Shown: piece by piece, positions 43,559-52,976 of the stretch
Layout: each line of letters begins with the position of its first letter
Position numbering within the stretch: the first letter of the stretch is position 1
DNA from: Epithemia pelagica
Taxonomy: Eukaryota; Bacillariophyta; Bacillariophyceae; Surirellales; Surirellaceae
Assembly (NCBI GenBank): GCA_946965045.2
Contig: OX337234.1
Span: 496,001-560,000 of the forward strand
DNA length: 64,000 bases
Direction of reading: 5' to 3'
Notes under the pieces: model-generated
Database searches by the model: none
Seen by the model: only the letters and a program-made list of their open reading frames with translations
What the model was told of the DNA's origin: nothing
Translations under genes and position numbers: made by a program

Positions 43559-46500
43559 TCATCAACGAGGGAATCAACATGACGTGCACATTCCATGGAC
43601 GGATATGCCACGCTTCGCTCATCATGTATATGGCGACATCGGCTAGACAGGGAGGGGGCTCCCAGATGAAGATTCCATCAGTATCCTGAGGAGCAGTGAA
43701 CCAATCTTGCGGTTCCATTCTCAGTGCTTGATTGAAACGGTCACCCATGATGCGCCTGAGCAGTGTCGATGTTCCTTGAGGCTGTCTTTCACCTGCCGAT
43801 AGATGTAACGGCACATAATCCAACATGCTCTGTCCCCTCAGCACGCCACTGGTGAGGTCGGATCGGGACAGTCCGTCACTGCCCTGTGCTATCATCCGCT
43901 TGCCCGCCACCCAGATTACGTGTATGAAGGCGTTGCCCTTCATAAGGATTTTATGAAGGCGAAACATCAGATGCAACACCTCAGGGGATCTCGCCGATCC
44001 TCGATAGAACGCCGCTTCGGCATGAATATTATCTGTGAAGATAAAATACTCTGTTTCAGCGTTGACTCGCCCTTGGCGGTCAAGTTCCTCGATCTTCATG
44101 ACGATGTTTGCTAATTCTCTGAAATTGGAAGAGGATCCCACCATCGCCGACGCCTCCCAGGCCCCAAAATCTACTTCAATTTCTTTGTCGCCTGGAGTCC
44201 ATCCCGACATTCCGAATCCTGCTCCAGAGGCATCGCCAAAGTAGTAACGAGCTTTGGCGACAGCTTTGTCCGGTCTAAGAAATCGTTCGGGAGGTTCTGT
44301 TGCTGAAGTGAGCGATTCCATCGCTTCAATATCAAAGATCATTCGATCGACCAACTGAACGCGTGCTGGGGCGTCTTTGTAACTGCCACTATATCGCAAA
44401 TCCGACGCATGGTTATTCACCTTCCATCCGTCATCATCGCGATCCGGCCGCCAGATGTTGATCGTTGCATACACTCCATTCAGATACAAGAGCAACGTTG
44501 GATACGCTCGACCCACGTGGTTGATGAAGCCGGCAACCTCCTCCAGTACTTTTCGTCGCACTGTACCTTTTGGAGACGCGTTCCCGACTTCGTCGATTTC
44601 GCTTCGCAGTCTTCTTATTTCGCTCTGGGTTTTTTCCCACTTTTCTTGTGTGACCGAAATGAAAGGCCGGTCGGGGGCCGTCCCGCACACTACTCCAGCC
44701 CAGGCTCCGGGACGTTGAGTTTGCTCCCGTCTTTTTCGCGCCGCGTCTTGGACGCCATAGAAAGAAGCGGTTTTCGCAATAACCGAACTTATACGCCAGG
44801 CATCATTCGACGTCGGTCCCGTTCCCCGTAGATCGTCTACGTAATCGTGGGCATCCGCTGCTAAAGCTCCGTTTTGCCTTCTCTTCGCGATCCAAGGTTC
44901 ACCCGGGCGGTATTCGACAGTGCCAGGTAAGTTGATTACCACTCGGTACCATCTAAACACGTTCGCTCGCTTTTTCCGATCGCCTAACATGAGCCGTTTC
45001 AAGCGACGAGTTTGCTGGACAGTCGTGAAGGGTGAAGGACTCTGACCCATAGCACACCTCGTCCATCCTTCGATCCATAACTCGCCGTTCTCCTTCCTAC
45101 CATAGATAGGCGTAAAATCCATGGCGCTAAATTCTTGTAACTCCGGATGGATCCAGAAGTTTAAGAACATTTCCCCGTAGTCGTTGTCTACGCACCAGTA
45201 GCCGGTGTCGAGAGTACGAACTAAAACTTCTGCGTCCGGTAACGGGAACCACGGAGCGTACAAGCAGTCATTAAGACCACTCTTGGTTCCATCGTATACC
45301 ATCCGCACGTCGTCTTCACCCTTTGGGACCGCAAAATAATTCATTGTGGCTTTCCAGTTGCCGTCCTCTCCGACATACCGTTTTGCGCGCACATCATCTA
45401 TCTTTTCCGCAATTTGCTTTATAGTGTTGTCATCACCAAGGCCACCTTGGCGAACGATTTGTTGTTTTGGCATGCCAGTCCAACAAGGCGGGACGCCAAT
45501 CGCCAGATCTCGCATGTACTCGCTTGGCCACCGCCAAAAGAATACACTCGACCCTGCGGGCCACGCCCAAAAAGTGGCCTCACAAGCATGTCGACACGCT
45601 TCTTTGCCTCGCTGCTCTATGAGCTTCCACCAGTTTGGTTCTTCGGCCTTCAGTTGCCGATTGTTCTGCCGCCACCAAGTCAGCCATGACCGAACCACAT
45701 TGTGTCTCCATCTTGATAGCATCGCTTCTCGTACTAGATTGAACGCTCGACGGTGCCGATCTGACAAACTATCTTGGTCTAACAGGAAACGGATTCGATC
45801 ATCCCACAAATCAGTGGGTACGGCCGCCTTGTCATGTTTGACTGCTTTTTCGGAGGCAGTGGTTGTCAAAGCCAGCTTGATGTAGCCCGACATGCGCTCC
45901 TCTTCCTCGATTTTCGACTCTTCACATTCCGATGAAAGGAGTCCGTTAAGACTTTGGGACACTTCTTCGCTGTCTTTGAGAATATGAATCCCTTTTGGTG
46001 TATCCGCCGGTAATTTGACGTCGTTCGCGGTGTCCGATAGCGTTTGCATCAGCCAAGCTCGCAAACACATCCCTAAGCATGACACGACCTTGATTGGCTT
46101 GGTGCATGCTATGACGACGGCTTTGAGTGTGGCGTCATTCCAACTTTGCACTACCGACACCGGCAAATCAATACACGAAGACAACTCTTTGAGAGTAAGT
46201 TGTCTCATCACGCGGACATTCTGTCCATACACTGTTGGTAAGACGAGTCGCTTCTTTTGAAACATAGCTACATCTTTCCATGGTAGCAGATCCTTGTTTG
46301 GATCCAACAAATCGTCTTCCAGACTCGATCTCACTCGTTTCCCAGTGACAGTGCGATCCACGAGATTTATCAGATGGTTTGGAGCCCCAATAATGAATCT
46401 TGCATCGAATACAGCGGAAGCATCATTGGGTTTACTTCCGTGGTGGCTCGATTTTGCGAACCAGTGAGAGCGGCCCCGCCAATCCGTCACACCTCCTGTT

Positions 46501-46976
46501 TCGGCATGAGTGAGACCCTGGGAAAGCGTCCACCATCCTTCCGGTGGCCTTCCCCGCAAACCCCGATCCGACAGAACCAGTTGAGTCCTTCCAAACCACA
46601 GAGGATGAGATGCTTTGGGCGGACGACACGTGCCTTCAAAAACGACTACGTCAACTGAGTCCTCATAATACGGAGTGTAGTCTTCCATGCTGCAAGGTGA
46701 CTCCGGATCAATCCAGGTCACCTTTGTTCCCGACGCGACCAAGTGGGTGCAGCAATTTCTCAAGCGTTTCGACGTGACCAACCAATTAATTCTGCATCCC
46801 ATCAAGTTTTCAGGCAAGAATAGCCAACTCGAAAGACCCGTAGAAACAATACCCATAGAGAACGGTGCTTCTTCGATAGGTACCTTGCGACTGATCCATG
46901 CTGAACATGTTTCCAACTTTTCCCGTTTTTCTCGGCCGAACCTTTTGGGCTCAACACTTCTCTCCCTCTTTCGCAT
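43224..46976 (-). CDS. Reverse transcriptase/RNase H polyprotein of the DIRS-order element
   Basis: 1250 codons. The RT palm has MNYFAVPKGEDDVRMVYDG, CAMGQSPSPFTTVQQ and the catalytic HDYVDDLRGTG (about residue 712). RNase H follows with YFGDASGAGFGMSGW (about 912) and FIFTDNIHAEAAF. The last 200 residues (PPPCLADVAIYMMSEAW onward) resemble the region after RNase H in DIRS elements, but I do not see a clear methyltransferase motif. The frame is open throughout, so the element may be functional. The first 400 residues are unassigned. Confidence 0.85.
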   Translation of the reverse strand: MRKRERSVEPKRFGREKREKLETCSAWISRKVPIEEAPFSMGIVSTGLSSWLFLPENLMGCRINWLVTSKRLRNCCTHLVASGTKVTWIDPESPCSMEDYTPYYEDSVDVVVFEGTCRPPKASHPLWFGRTQLVLSDRGLRGRPPEGWWTLSQGLTHAETGGVTDWRGRSHWFAKSSHHGSKPNDASAVFDARFIIGAPNHLINLVDRTVTGKRVRSSLEDDLLDPNKDLLPWKDVAMFQKKRLVLPTVYGQNVRVMRQLTLKELSSCIDLPVSVVQSWNDATLKAVVIACTKPIKVVSCLGMCLRAWLMQTLSDTANDVKLPADTPKGIHILKDSEEVSQSLNGLLSSECEESKIEEEERMSGYIKLALTTTASEKAVKHDKAAVPTDLWDDRIRFLLDQDSLSDRHRRAFNLVREAMLSRWRHNVVRSWLTWWRQNNRQLKAEEPNWWKLIEQRGKEACRHACEATFWAWPAGSSVFFWRWPSEYMRDLAIGVPPCWTGMPKQQIVRQGGLGDDNTIKQIAEKIDDVRAKRYVGEDGNWKATMNYFAVPKGEDDVRMVYDGTKSGLNDCLYAPWFPLPDAEVLVRTLDTGYWCVDNDYGEMFLNFWIHPELQEFSAMDFTPIYGRKENGELWIEGWTRCAMGQSPSPFTTVQQTRRLKRLMLGDRKKRANVFRWYRVVINLPGTVEYRPGEPWIAKRRQNGALAADAHDYVDDLRGTGPTSNDAWRISSVIAKTASFYGVQDAARKRREQTQRPGAWAGVVCGTAPDRPFISVTQEKWEKTQSEIRRLRSEIDEVGNASPKGTVRRKVLEEVAGFINHVGRAYPTLLLYLNGVYATINIWRPDRDDDGWKVNNHASDLRYSGSYKDAPARVQLVDRMIFDIEAMESLTSATEPPERFLRPDKAVAKARYYFGDASGAGFGMSGWTPGDKEIEVDFGAWEASAMVGSSSNFRELANIVMKIEELDRQGRVNAETEYFIFTDNIHAEAAFYRGSARSPEVLHLMFRLHKILMKGNAFIHVIWVAGKRMIAQGSDGLSRSDLTSGVLRGQSMLDYVPLHLSAGERQPQGTSTLLRRIMGDRFNQALRMEPQDWFTAPQDTDGIFIWEPPPCLADVAIYMMSEAWHIRPWNVHVMLIPSLMSGKWRKMLFKISDVICVLPFGEQWWPRESEFEPLTLAFIFPLLHRVPWRVKFEPFFRDQGHYVRTLHRQSIPFAGHHLCQLWARAWTLGTVPFGVPPSLLRGDSEARSVSS

Positions 46977-47030
46977 GGCTGAAATTTCTTGTTCATCGAT
47001 ATCGTAAGAGGTCTTTTCTTCATTTCCGTC

Positions 47031-49583
47031 TCACGATGGTGATTCGGCCCCTTCAGGTTTTGCTTTTCCCTTCTTGGATGGGAGTCTTGACTGCATATTT
47101 TTTATTTGACTTTCCAGCGCATCTAACTTGCGTTTTGCTTGACCCGCCTCAGTCACCGCCTTTTGTACGTCTTTTATCAGCGGATCGACATCGTCGTGGA
47201 AGCTCACTACATCTAACAAGAAGTGAGTTAGCATTGGTCCGACTTTCGGATGGTTCTTGAATTCATGATCTAAGAACTCGCGCTGCAGCCTGTTTGCTTG
47301 TAACACAGCCCACAGAAGATCATGTGCACGTTCAGGACTCGTCGCTTGTTTTATTGTGATTTCGCTGCACACCCTACGTGGCTGGTTTATCACTTCGAAA
47401 ACGATCCGGACAATGTTCTGAACCAAATCCCACCGACGGACCTCGCTCAGGTTCGTGTCAGAGCCATACTCCTCCACCTGGTCTTTCATATAGATCAGGA
47501 GAGTATCAAGGAAGTGTTTGGCGTCTGTCAACAAAGCGTGAGCTACTGACTTGGCTCCTTGGGACATTTCGGAAGTCCGAATCTCTTTCAGGACGGCCGA
47601 ATGTTTGTCATTCAGCAATTTCCGAATTTCACTGGCCGCTCCCGAGTCACGGGCACCGGATCCCTTGAACCGTTGATATGTATCGAGTTTGCACAATTTG
47701 CGTAGGTTTGTGCGAGCCTGGTCTGGTGTTCCTGCCATGACTGTAGGAGCCATGAGTTGGAACGAGTACAATGCCTTTTGATCACTAGGTCTTTCCATCG
47801 ACGACCTGCTTCCTTTGTATTGCACCTCAATGTTATCTGTATAACTTTGAGATACCGTCGTGGCCATTTCAATGAATGACATTGCGTCAACAAACTTTAA
47901 CACTTCTCCTGAAACGTTGTTGGAGATGACAAACGCCTTTACCTGAGCGGGGGAGCTAAACTGAACTCCCTCAATCTCCACAGCTTGCATCTCCGATCTT
48001 GCTTCTAGATCCGTTATGCGTATCTGCTGAGTTTTCTCTTGTTCTTCCATCTTGCTCAGCAGACGTTTCATTTCGACTATTTCCTGAGCGTCAACTCCCG
48101 AACCTGCCAAGTGAGATGTACTAGGTCGTCCTTGTTGAAATACCGAGTGCAAAGTGTCGGTCAAGTACCGAATATGATTCTCTAACTCGACACGTCCACC
48201 TCCCTGGAAGTAATCATTAGCATCAATGATAGTGTTCTCCACCTTTTTCAACTCGTGCCAGATCAAGTTCTTGACTTCCTCAGGTAGAAGCTTGAGCATC
48301 TTGCGGTCCTGCTCAAAGTCGTCGGATTTTCGTTTGGCATCGTCCAATTCGGTGGTTAGAGCCTGGATCTTCTGGTGCAAGTCCATCATTTCGATGCGCC
48401 AATCCTTTGACTCCTCAGAGTGGTTGTCTGGCTGTTGACTCGAGTCTTGCAGTTCTGACAAAGCTTGCCACACTGAAACCGTACCTGCCCCAGCAGGGGG
48501 CGCTCCCAATAGGCCACTCATTACGTTTACTTTGTTCACCAGAGTATTCAACAGCTTGTTTTGCTCGAGCTGTCGAGCGCGAAGTGTGACAAGTTGATTC
48601 GACGAGGCTTGAGCGACTTGCCCTAAGAGCGTCGTATTATGAACCAAGATCTCTCTCACGTTTGTGGTGTCAGCGGAAACCGGCTGCAAATCGAGGGGTT
48701 CCATCGGCGAGGGTAATTCCACGTCTTCCAACCGCAGCCCTTTCGCCGGAGTATGAGCGACGTGAACTGCCTTGTTCTTGAGAGCAGCCATGGTCGCTAA
48801 CTCCAAATCATCATCTTCGGCGACGGACCATGAATCCGCTTCGATCCTCGCATCCACTTCGCCAATGGCTTCCAGGGCCGCTCCAATGTTTTTCTTCGAG
48901 GGCTCAAAATCGGTCTGAGTCTCACTTTTAATCAAAGAAAACAAAGATGTCCAGACCAACACAGGTTGAATCTTAGCCGACAACAACTCTTCGACCTTGG
49001 ATAAGTCAAGGGAAGCAGCGTCCAAATAAGGATCTTGGAACGCTTGCGAAGGAGCATCTTCTTTTCCTTGCTGGGCCTTGCTCATGGGGGCGTTAATGAA
49101 CAGGACCTTGGACAATCCTTTATTCTTGAGAGAGTCTAGGAAAGAAGATCCTTTCTTGTGGTGTGATTTTGTTTTGCAATAGATCTTAAGGAGAGTACAA
49201 AATTTTCCCGACGATCCTACCGTGCTGCCGCACAACTCATGCTCATTCACATCAACGCAACGCACAGACACAAGATTGTTAGAAATAGGGTGCTCACCAT
49301 GAAGTTGAGTGTTCTCCGGCTTTGAAGGGAACCCCCCAGGAAAACGATCCGAACCAAAAGTCTCTGCGATCGACGCGACTGCTCCAGGTTTGCGTCCAGC
49401 TGGCTTGGTGTCTTCATCCATCGGCGTTCCAGATTCCGAGAGATTCTTCCCGGAAACACCCCGAGTTTTCAAGTACCAAGCCTCGCTTTCCCGATCAGCT
49501 TTGGCCCAAGCCGTGGCCAGTCGTTCTTGCGAAGAGAGAGGCGGCCCGCCGCCCTGAGTGTTCGCGTCTTCACGTTCAGTCAA
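47031..49583 (-). CDS. Gag-like ORF of the DIRS-order element
   Basis: 850 codons with no recognised enzyme motif. The sequence is hydrophilic and rich in predicted helix, with coiled-coil-like stretches such as LEQNKLLNTLVNKVNVM and MVAQ/EMKRLLSKMEEQEK. It lies first in element order, the position of gag. The first codon is TTG and it overlaps a 139-codon frame (49580-49999) by four bases, so ribosomal frameshifting or reinitiation from that leader frame is possible. Confidence 0.65.
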   Translation of the reverse strand: MTEREDANTQGGGPPLSSQERLATAWAKADRESEAWYLKTRGVSGKNLSESGTPMDEDTKPAGRKPGAVASIAETFGSDRFPGGFPSKPENTQLHGEHPISNNLVSVRCVDVNEHELCGSTVGSSGKFCTLLKIYCKTKSHHKKGSSFLDSLKNKGLSKVLFINAPMSKAQQGKEDAPSQAFQDPYLDAASLDLSKVEELLSAKIQPVLVWTSLFSLIKSETQTDFEPSKKNIGAALEAIGEVDARIEADSWSVAEDDDLELATMAALKNKAVHVAHTPAKGLRLEDVELPSPMEPLDLQPVSADTTNVREILVHNTTLLGQVAQASSNQLVTLRARQLEQNKLLNTLVNKVNVMSGLLGAPPAGAGTVSVWQALSELQDSSQQPDNHSEESKDWRIEMMDLHQKIQALTTELDDAKRKSDDFEQDRKMLKLLPEEVKNLIWHELKKVENTIIDANDYFQGGGRVELENHIRYLTDTLHSVFQQGRPSTSHLAGSGVDAQEIVEMKRLLSKMEEQEKTQQIRITDLEARSEMQAVEIEGVQFSSPAQVKAFVISNNVSGEVLKFVDAMSFIEMATTVSQSYTDNIEVQYKGSRSSMERPSDQKALYSFQLMAPTVMAGTPDQARTNLRKLCKLDTYQRFKGSGARDSGAASEIRKLLNDKHSAVLKEIRTSEMSQGAKSVAHALLTDAKHFLDTLLIYMKDQVEEYGSDTNLSEVRRWDLVQNIVRIVFEVINQPRRVCSEITIKQATSPERAHDLLWAVLQANRLQREFLDHEFKNHPKVGPMLTHFLLDVVSFHDDVDPLIKDVQKAVTEAGQAKRKLDALESQIKNMQSRLPSKKGKAKPEGAESPS

Positions 49584-49999
49584 GCCAGCATACTACCCGA
49601 CGTCCGAAGCACGAGAACTGGTGGAACTCCTGCCCGCAGCGACACTCCCCGCACGATCACGGGAAAAGAAGAGCGGAGGAGGAGGAGGTGCAAGTGCACC
49701 TCCCCCGGGAGAAGCCACGGGCGTCGCGCTAGAGTCCAATCCGCCACGATCGACACCAAACACCGTACCAACTCCTTCTTGAAAATCCCCCCCATGTCCG
49801 ACAAAACCGGGGCGAGGCCCGACAAAGTCGACACAGGGACCCGCAACGTAGACGTTCCAACTCCCACACCGAGGCCCGACGAAAGAGTCAACCCGTCCTC
49901 CGAGGGAGGACGCGAAGACGCAGCGGGAGGGCGAGGACCCAGAGACACGCGCTCGCGAGGAGCAGACGAAAAACGCGACGAAAAGCCAGACGACGACAT
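49580..49999 (-). CDS. Leader ORF upstream of gag in the DIRS-order element
   Basis: 139 codons starting ATG 49999 (MSSSGFSSRFSSAPRERVSL), about 25 bp downstream of the A1 repeat in element orientation. Arg/Ser/Pro-rich and probably disordered. Its stop overlaps the first gag codon. It may be the true N-terminus of the gag protein if a frameshift occurs. No homology recognised. Confidence 0.45.
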   Translation of the reverse strand: MSSSGFSSRFSSAPRERVSLGPRPPAASSRPPSEDGLTLSSGLGVGVGTSTLRVPVSTLSGLAPVLSDMGGIFKKELVRCLVSIVADWTLARRPWLLPGEVHLHLLLLRSSFPVIVRGVSLRAGVPPVLVLRTSGSMLA

Positions 50000-50023
50000 G
50001 GGAGCGAGGCAAGGAACGACTAC

Positions 50024-50282
50024 AAAAAACTAAAACTCAGAGCAATACAAACTCAATAGATGCTGGACCTGCAGGGAAGAGCACCTTCTCGAATAGATCA
50101 ATCTGAAGACAGTGTGACCAAGACGATTGTCCCAATCCGTGGTTCAGAACTCTTGGTGAATTCTCACACACGTACTCGGATCTTTCTTCAATCGTCTGAA
50201 TCTTGTAGTGTAGGTGAAGGTCTGTGAACTAAGTGACTGACACCGTCCGTTGTCGCCACCGGATTAGCTTGAGCACATGTAG
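50024..50282. repeat. A1 terminal repeat of the DIRS-order element
   Basis: Matches A2 at 41069-41327. Its outer end abuts the 5' codons of the nicX-like gene at 50283. Confidence 0.88.
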
Positions 50283-50335
50283 AAACTGGCGATCCATTTT
50301 CCCTCGGGGATTTCCTGAAGCAAGGTTATCTCCAA

Positions 50336-50553
50336 AAAACTTTACTACACGGTTTAGTAAAGCAGCATGATGCAGATTGGGCAATGGATCGTCAACTCGG
50401 GCAGGGGACAAAGTCTGCAGGGACGCAACAGGCGGTAGAGGTCGCCCGGGCAGGGGCATGCCACGCAAAGCCATTCCATTGCAGGCCTTCGCAACCCGCT
50501 TGCGGGCGGCCAATTTTGCTTGACGCAGTGACGGTAGGTGGCAAATTGAAGCG
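50336..50553. promoter_or_regulatory. Divergent intergenic region between nicX-like gene and tctB (bacterial)
   Basis: About 218 bp of bacterial DNA between divergently oriented genes. It should have held both bacterial promoters. An imperfect inverted repeat TTTACTACACGGTTTAGTAAA at about 50340-50360 could be a regulator site. This is inference from position and symmetry. Confidence 0.4.
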
Positions 50554-51294
50554 ATGACCACGCCGGAACTGACCTCACAAGACCTGTTGCTGTTTGATGA
50601 AACGCTTCCCTTTGATGCGGATGGCCCGGCAACGTTCCGCAGCGAATGCCCGCCGGACAAGAAGGTCAAGGTCGAGGATCTGTTCAAGTTTTCACGCGGC
50701 CGAGGCGACCTGCAGGTTTCCTTTGTTTTCGGCTGCCTGGCGCTGTTTTTCCTGGCGTTTTTCTGGAGCCAGACCGGCTGGGAAGACCGCAAGCTTCCGG
50801 ACAATTTTGGCAGCTACATCGCCTATCAGTTCGGACTGGTCGACATCGAGGGGCGTGTGACGCGGCTTGGCCGCATCCTCAAGCAGTCATGGATCGCGCC
50901 GCTTCTTTGCCTCGCCGTTTTTGTACCTTCAGCGCTGTGGAACCTGCAATCGTCCTGGAAGGAACATCGCTGGCGCAAGCGTTTCCTGCTGCCGACCAGC
51001 GCCTATTTCGAACTGACCAAATATGCCGCGGCGCTGGAGTTCGTCGCCTATTTCATCGGCTACACATTGCTTGTGCCGGTTCTTGGCTACCTCGTTTCAA
51101 CGCTGCTGCTGGGCACCTACCTGACCTGGCGCCTGGGCTATCGCAGCCGCGCGTGGCTGCTGCGCGGCCTGGTTGCCAGTTTTGCGGTCGTCATCGTGTT
51201 CCGCACCTTCCTGCAGATCAAGACCCCGGTCAGCATCTGGCTCTACGATCAGCTGCCCGCGGCGCTGCGCGCTTTCATGTTGACGTATTTCTGA
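50554..51294 (+). CDS. tctB: Tripartite tricarboxylate transporter small membrane subunit, TctB-like (bacterial)
   Basis: 246 codons from ATG 50554, with dense GC-rich bacterial codon usage. A hydrophilic N-terminus of about 55 residues is followed by four hydrophobic segments (for example LQVSFVFGCLALFFLAFFW and LCLAVFVPSALWNLQ). That is the usual four-helix topology of TctB, although the protein is longer than the typical 150-190 residues. It partners TctA in the inner membrane for TctC-dependent uptake of carboxylates. The stop is 10 bp before tctA. The frame is intact, but a bacterial promoter in a nucleus would not be expected to work. Confidence 0.8.
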   Translation: MTTPELTSQDLLLFDETLPFDADGPATFRSECPPDKKVKVEDLFKFSRGRGDLQVSFVFGCLALFFLAFFWSQTGWEDRKLPDNFGSYIAYQFGLVDIEGRVTRLGRILKQSWIAPLLCLAVFVPSALWNLQSSWKEHRWRKRFLLPTSAYFELTKYAAALEFVAYFIGYTLLVPVLGYLVSTLLLGTYLTWRLGYRSRAWLLRGLVASFAVVIVFRTFLQIKTPVSIWLYDQLPAALRAFMLTYF

Positions 51295-51304
51295 GGGGGA
51301 AGGC

Positions 51305-52801
51305 GTGGAGGCATTTGTAACCGGACTGGCAAGCTTGATGGACCCGGCGGTGCTGGTGGCAATCCTGATCGGCTCCGTCGGCGGGCTCATCATCGGCGCC
51401 GTGCCCGGCATCGGGCCGGCCATCGCCATTGCCATCCTGCTGCCGGCAACGGTGTTTCTCGACGATCTTGTCAGCCTGGTGCTGCTGCTTGGCGTCTATG
51501 GCTCATCCATGTATGGCGGCGCGATCCCGGCCATCCTGATCAACACGCCCGGCACGCCGGTCAACGCGCTGACCACCTATGACGGTTATGCCATGACCCG
51601 GCGGGGGGAGGCGTCGCGCGCCCTGTCCCTGGCCTATTCGGCCTCGTTCTTCGGCGGATTCTTCTCGATTTCCATGGCGCTGATCGCGCTGTTCGTTTTC
51701 GGCCCCTACCTGCGTGACCTGGGCGCCCTGTTCGGCCAGCGCGACATCCTGATGGCGGCGATCCTCGGCGGGGTGCTGTTGATCGCGGCCCACCGCCAGA
51801 CCATGGGGATCGCCGCCATGCTGTTCGGATTCGGTTTCCTGATCGCCATCATCGGCAAGCAGTCCTCCCGCAAGGTGGATCGCTACACCTTCGACATCGA
51901 GTATCTTTACGCCGGCTTCAACCTGATCGTCGTGATCGTTGGCATCCTTGCACTCAGCCAGGCGCTCTTCCTGATGATCGGCAAGGATGACGACCCGCCC
52001 GAGGCACGCATCACCGGCGGGCTGTTGAGCGGATTCCGGGAGCTGGCCAGCAAGCGACTGATCGCCGTTCTGTCCGCCGCCTACGGAACGATCATGGGCA
52101 TCATTCCGGGTGTCGGAGAGTTCGTGGCCCAGTTCTTCAGCTATTCCACCGCGCGGTCACTGTCGAAGAATCCGGCCCGTTTCGGCCATGGTTCACCCGA
52201 GGGGCTGGTGGCGTCCGAGACCGCCAACAACGCGGTACCGTCCGCGGCCATGATCCCGCTGCTTGCACTGGGGGTGCCCGGCGAGGCGCTCACCGCCATG
52301 ATGATGGTGGTCTTCTTCGATGCCGGCATCAAGCCCGGGCCGGATGTGTTTGAAAACAATCCGGACTTCCTGTTCAGCCTGTTCACCGCAATGCTGATCA
52401 TCAACGTCCTGGTGCTGCTGACACTGCTGGTATCGACAAAGTATATTGCCCGCATGATCTACATACCCAACCGCATCCTGGGCGCCTTCATCATGATCTT
52501 GTCCTTTGTCGGGGTCTATTCGATCCGCAACAGCCTGACCGACTGTATTTTCGCGGTGCTGTTCGGGTTCATCGGCCTGGTGCTGCGGCGCCTCAACTGG
52601 CCGCTGGTGCCGATCGTCTAGGGGCTTGTGCTCGGATCCATTATCGTCGAACGTCTGACGGCCGGGGCAGGACAGATCAAATCCGCGGTCGATTTTGTCA
52701 ATCGGCCGGTTTCCGGAACGCTTTTTGTGGTGATCCTGTTGGTCACGGGATACATCATCTGGTCGTCGGTCAGGAACCGGCGCACGGAATATCAACAATG
52801 A
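51305..52801 (+). pseudogene. tctA: Tripartite tricarboxylate transporter large subunit, TctA-like, with in-frame nonsense codon (bacterial)
   Basis: The frame starts at GTG 51305 (MEAFVTGLASLMDP). Hallmarks are the first motif GLIIGAVPGIGPAIAIAILL, YGSSMYGGAIPAILINTPGTP, and the mirrored second motif MGIIPGVGEFVAQFFSY. An in-frame TAG at 52619-52621 interrupts it after LVPIV. Translation past it continues GLVLGSIIVERLTAGAG and ends at TGA 52799-52801, giving the normal family length of about 500 residues. One or two substitutions at that codon explain the stop. The last transmembrane segment would be lost. TctA is the 10-12-helix channel of a Na+/H+-coupled carboxylate importer. Confidence 0.85.
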
Positions 52802-52968
52802 CCAAACGATCATGGGAGGAACCAATGAAAAAACTTGCAATGGCGGCCGCGCTGGCCGCCACCGTGGCCGTCTCCGGCGCCATGCCGGCGGCCGCTGAAT
52901 ACCCCGAATCGCCGGTCCAGTTCGTGGTGCCGTTCCCGCCGGGGGATTTCGAGGACATCCTGACCCGC

Positions 52969-52976
52969 ATGATCGC
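52969..52976. repeat. Left 8-bp target-site duplication of hAT element 2
   Basis: ATGATCGC, identical to 55984-55991, within tctC codons. Confidence 0.92.

Larger units (their letters stand above)
40605..50282 (-). mobile_element. DIRS-order (tyrosine-recombinase) retrotransposon with split direct repeats
   Basis: In element orientation (minus strand) the order is A1 (50282-50024), leader and gag-like ORFs, RT/RNase H ORF, tyrosine recombinase ORF, B1 (41774-41327), A2 (41327-41069), B2 (41052-40605). A1-ORFs-B1-A2-B2 is the split-direct-repeat structure of PAT/Ngaro-type elements. The two B copies are both 448 bp and the two A copies about 258 bp. I saw no difference between copies while aligning the ends, which suggests recent insertion. 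There is no target duplication, as expected for recombinase-mediated integration. One G is shared by the two ends, so the boundary is uncertain by one base. Confidence 0.9.
39600..50335 (-). pseudogene. 2,5-dihydroxypyridine 5,6-dioxygenase (NicX)-like gene split by the DIRS element
   Basis: The main part (40604-39600, 334 codons) carries SHVGWGMNPHARWESMAL, FAGNFLWSTGSNQYAG and HFDLPMRGCTI. These match NicX-type dioxygenases, aminopeptidase-fold Fe(II) enzymes that open the ring of 2,5-dihydroxypyridine in nicotinate degradation. The gene ends abruptly upstream at 40604. On the far side of the transposon the minus strand from 50335 reads 18 codons from a TTG (...IPEGKWIASF), and with one shared G kept at the join it runs straight into KRALALNGIGAGTQV. 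The rejoined gene would be about 352 codons, the normal family length. TTG as the start is tentative. Substrate assignment is by family resemblance only. Confidence 0.8.

Noticed and set aside
43224-43850. A Dam-type methyltransferase domain at the end of the DIRS RT polyprotein
   Set aside because: The position fits DIRS1-like elements, but I could not see a DPPY-type motif or a SAM-binding loop.
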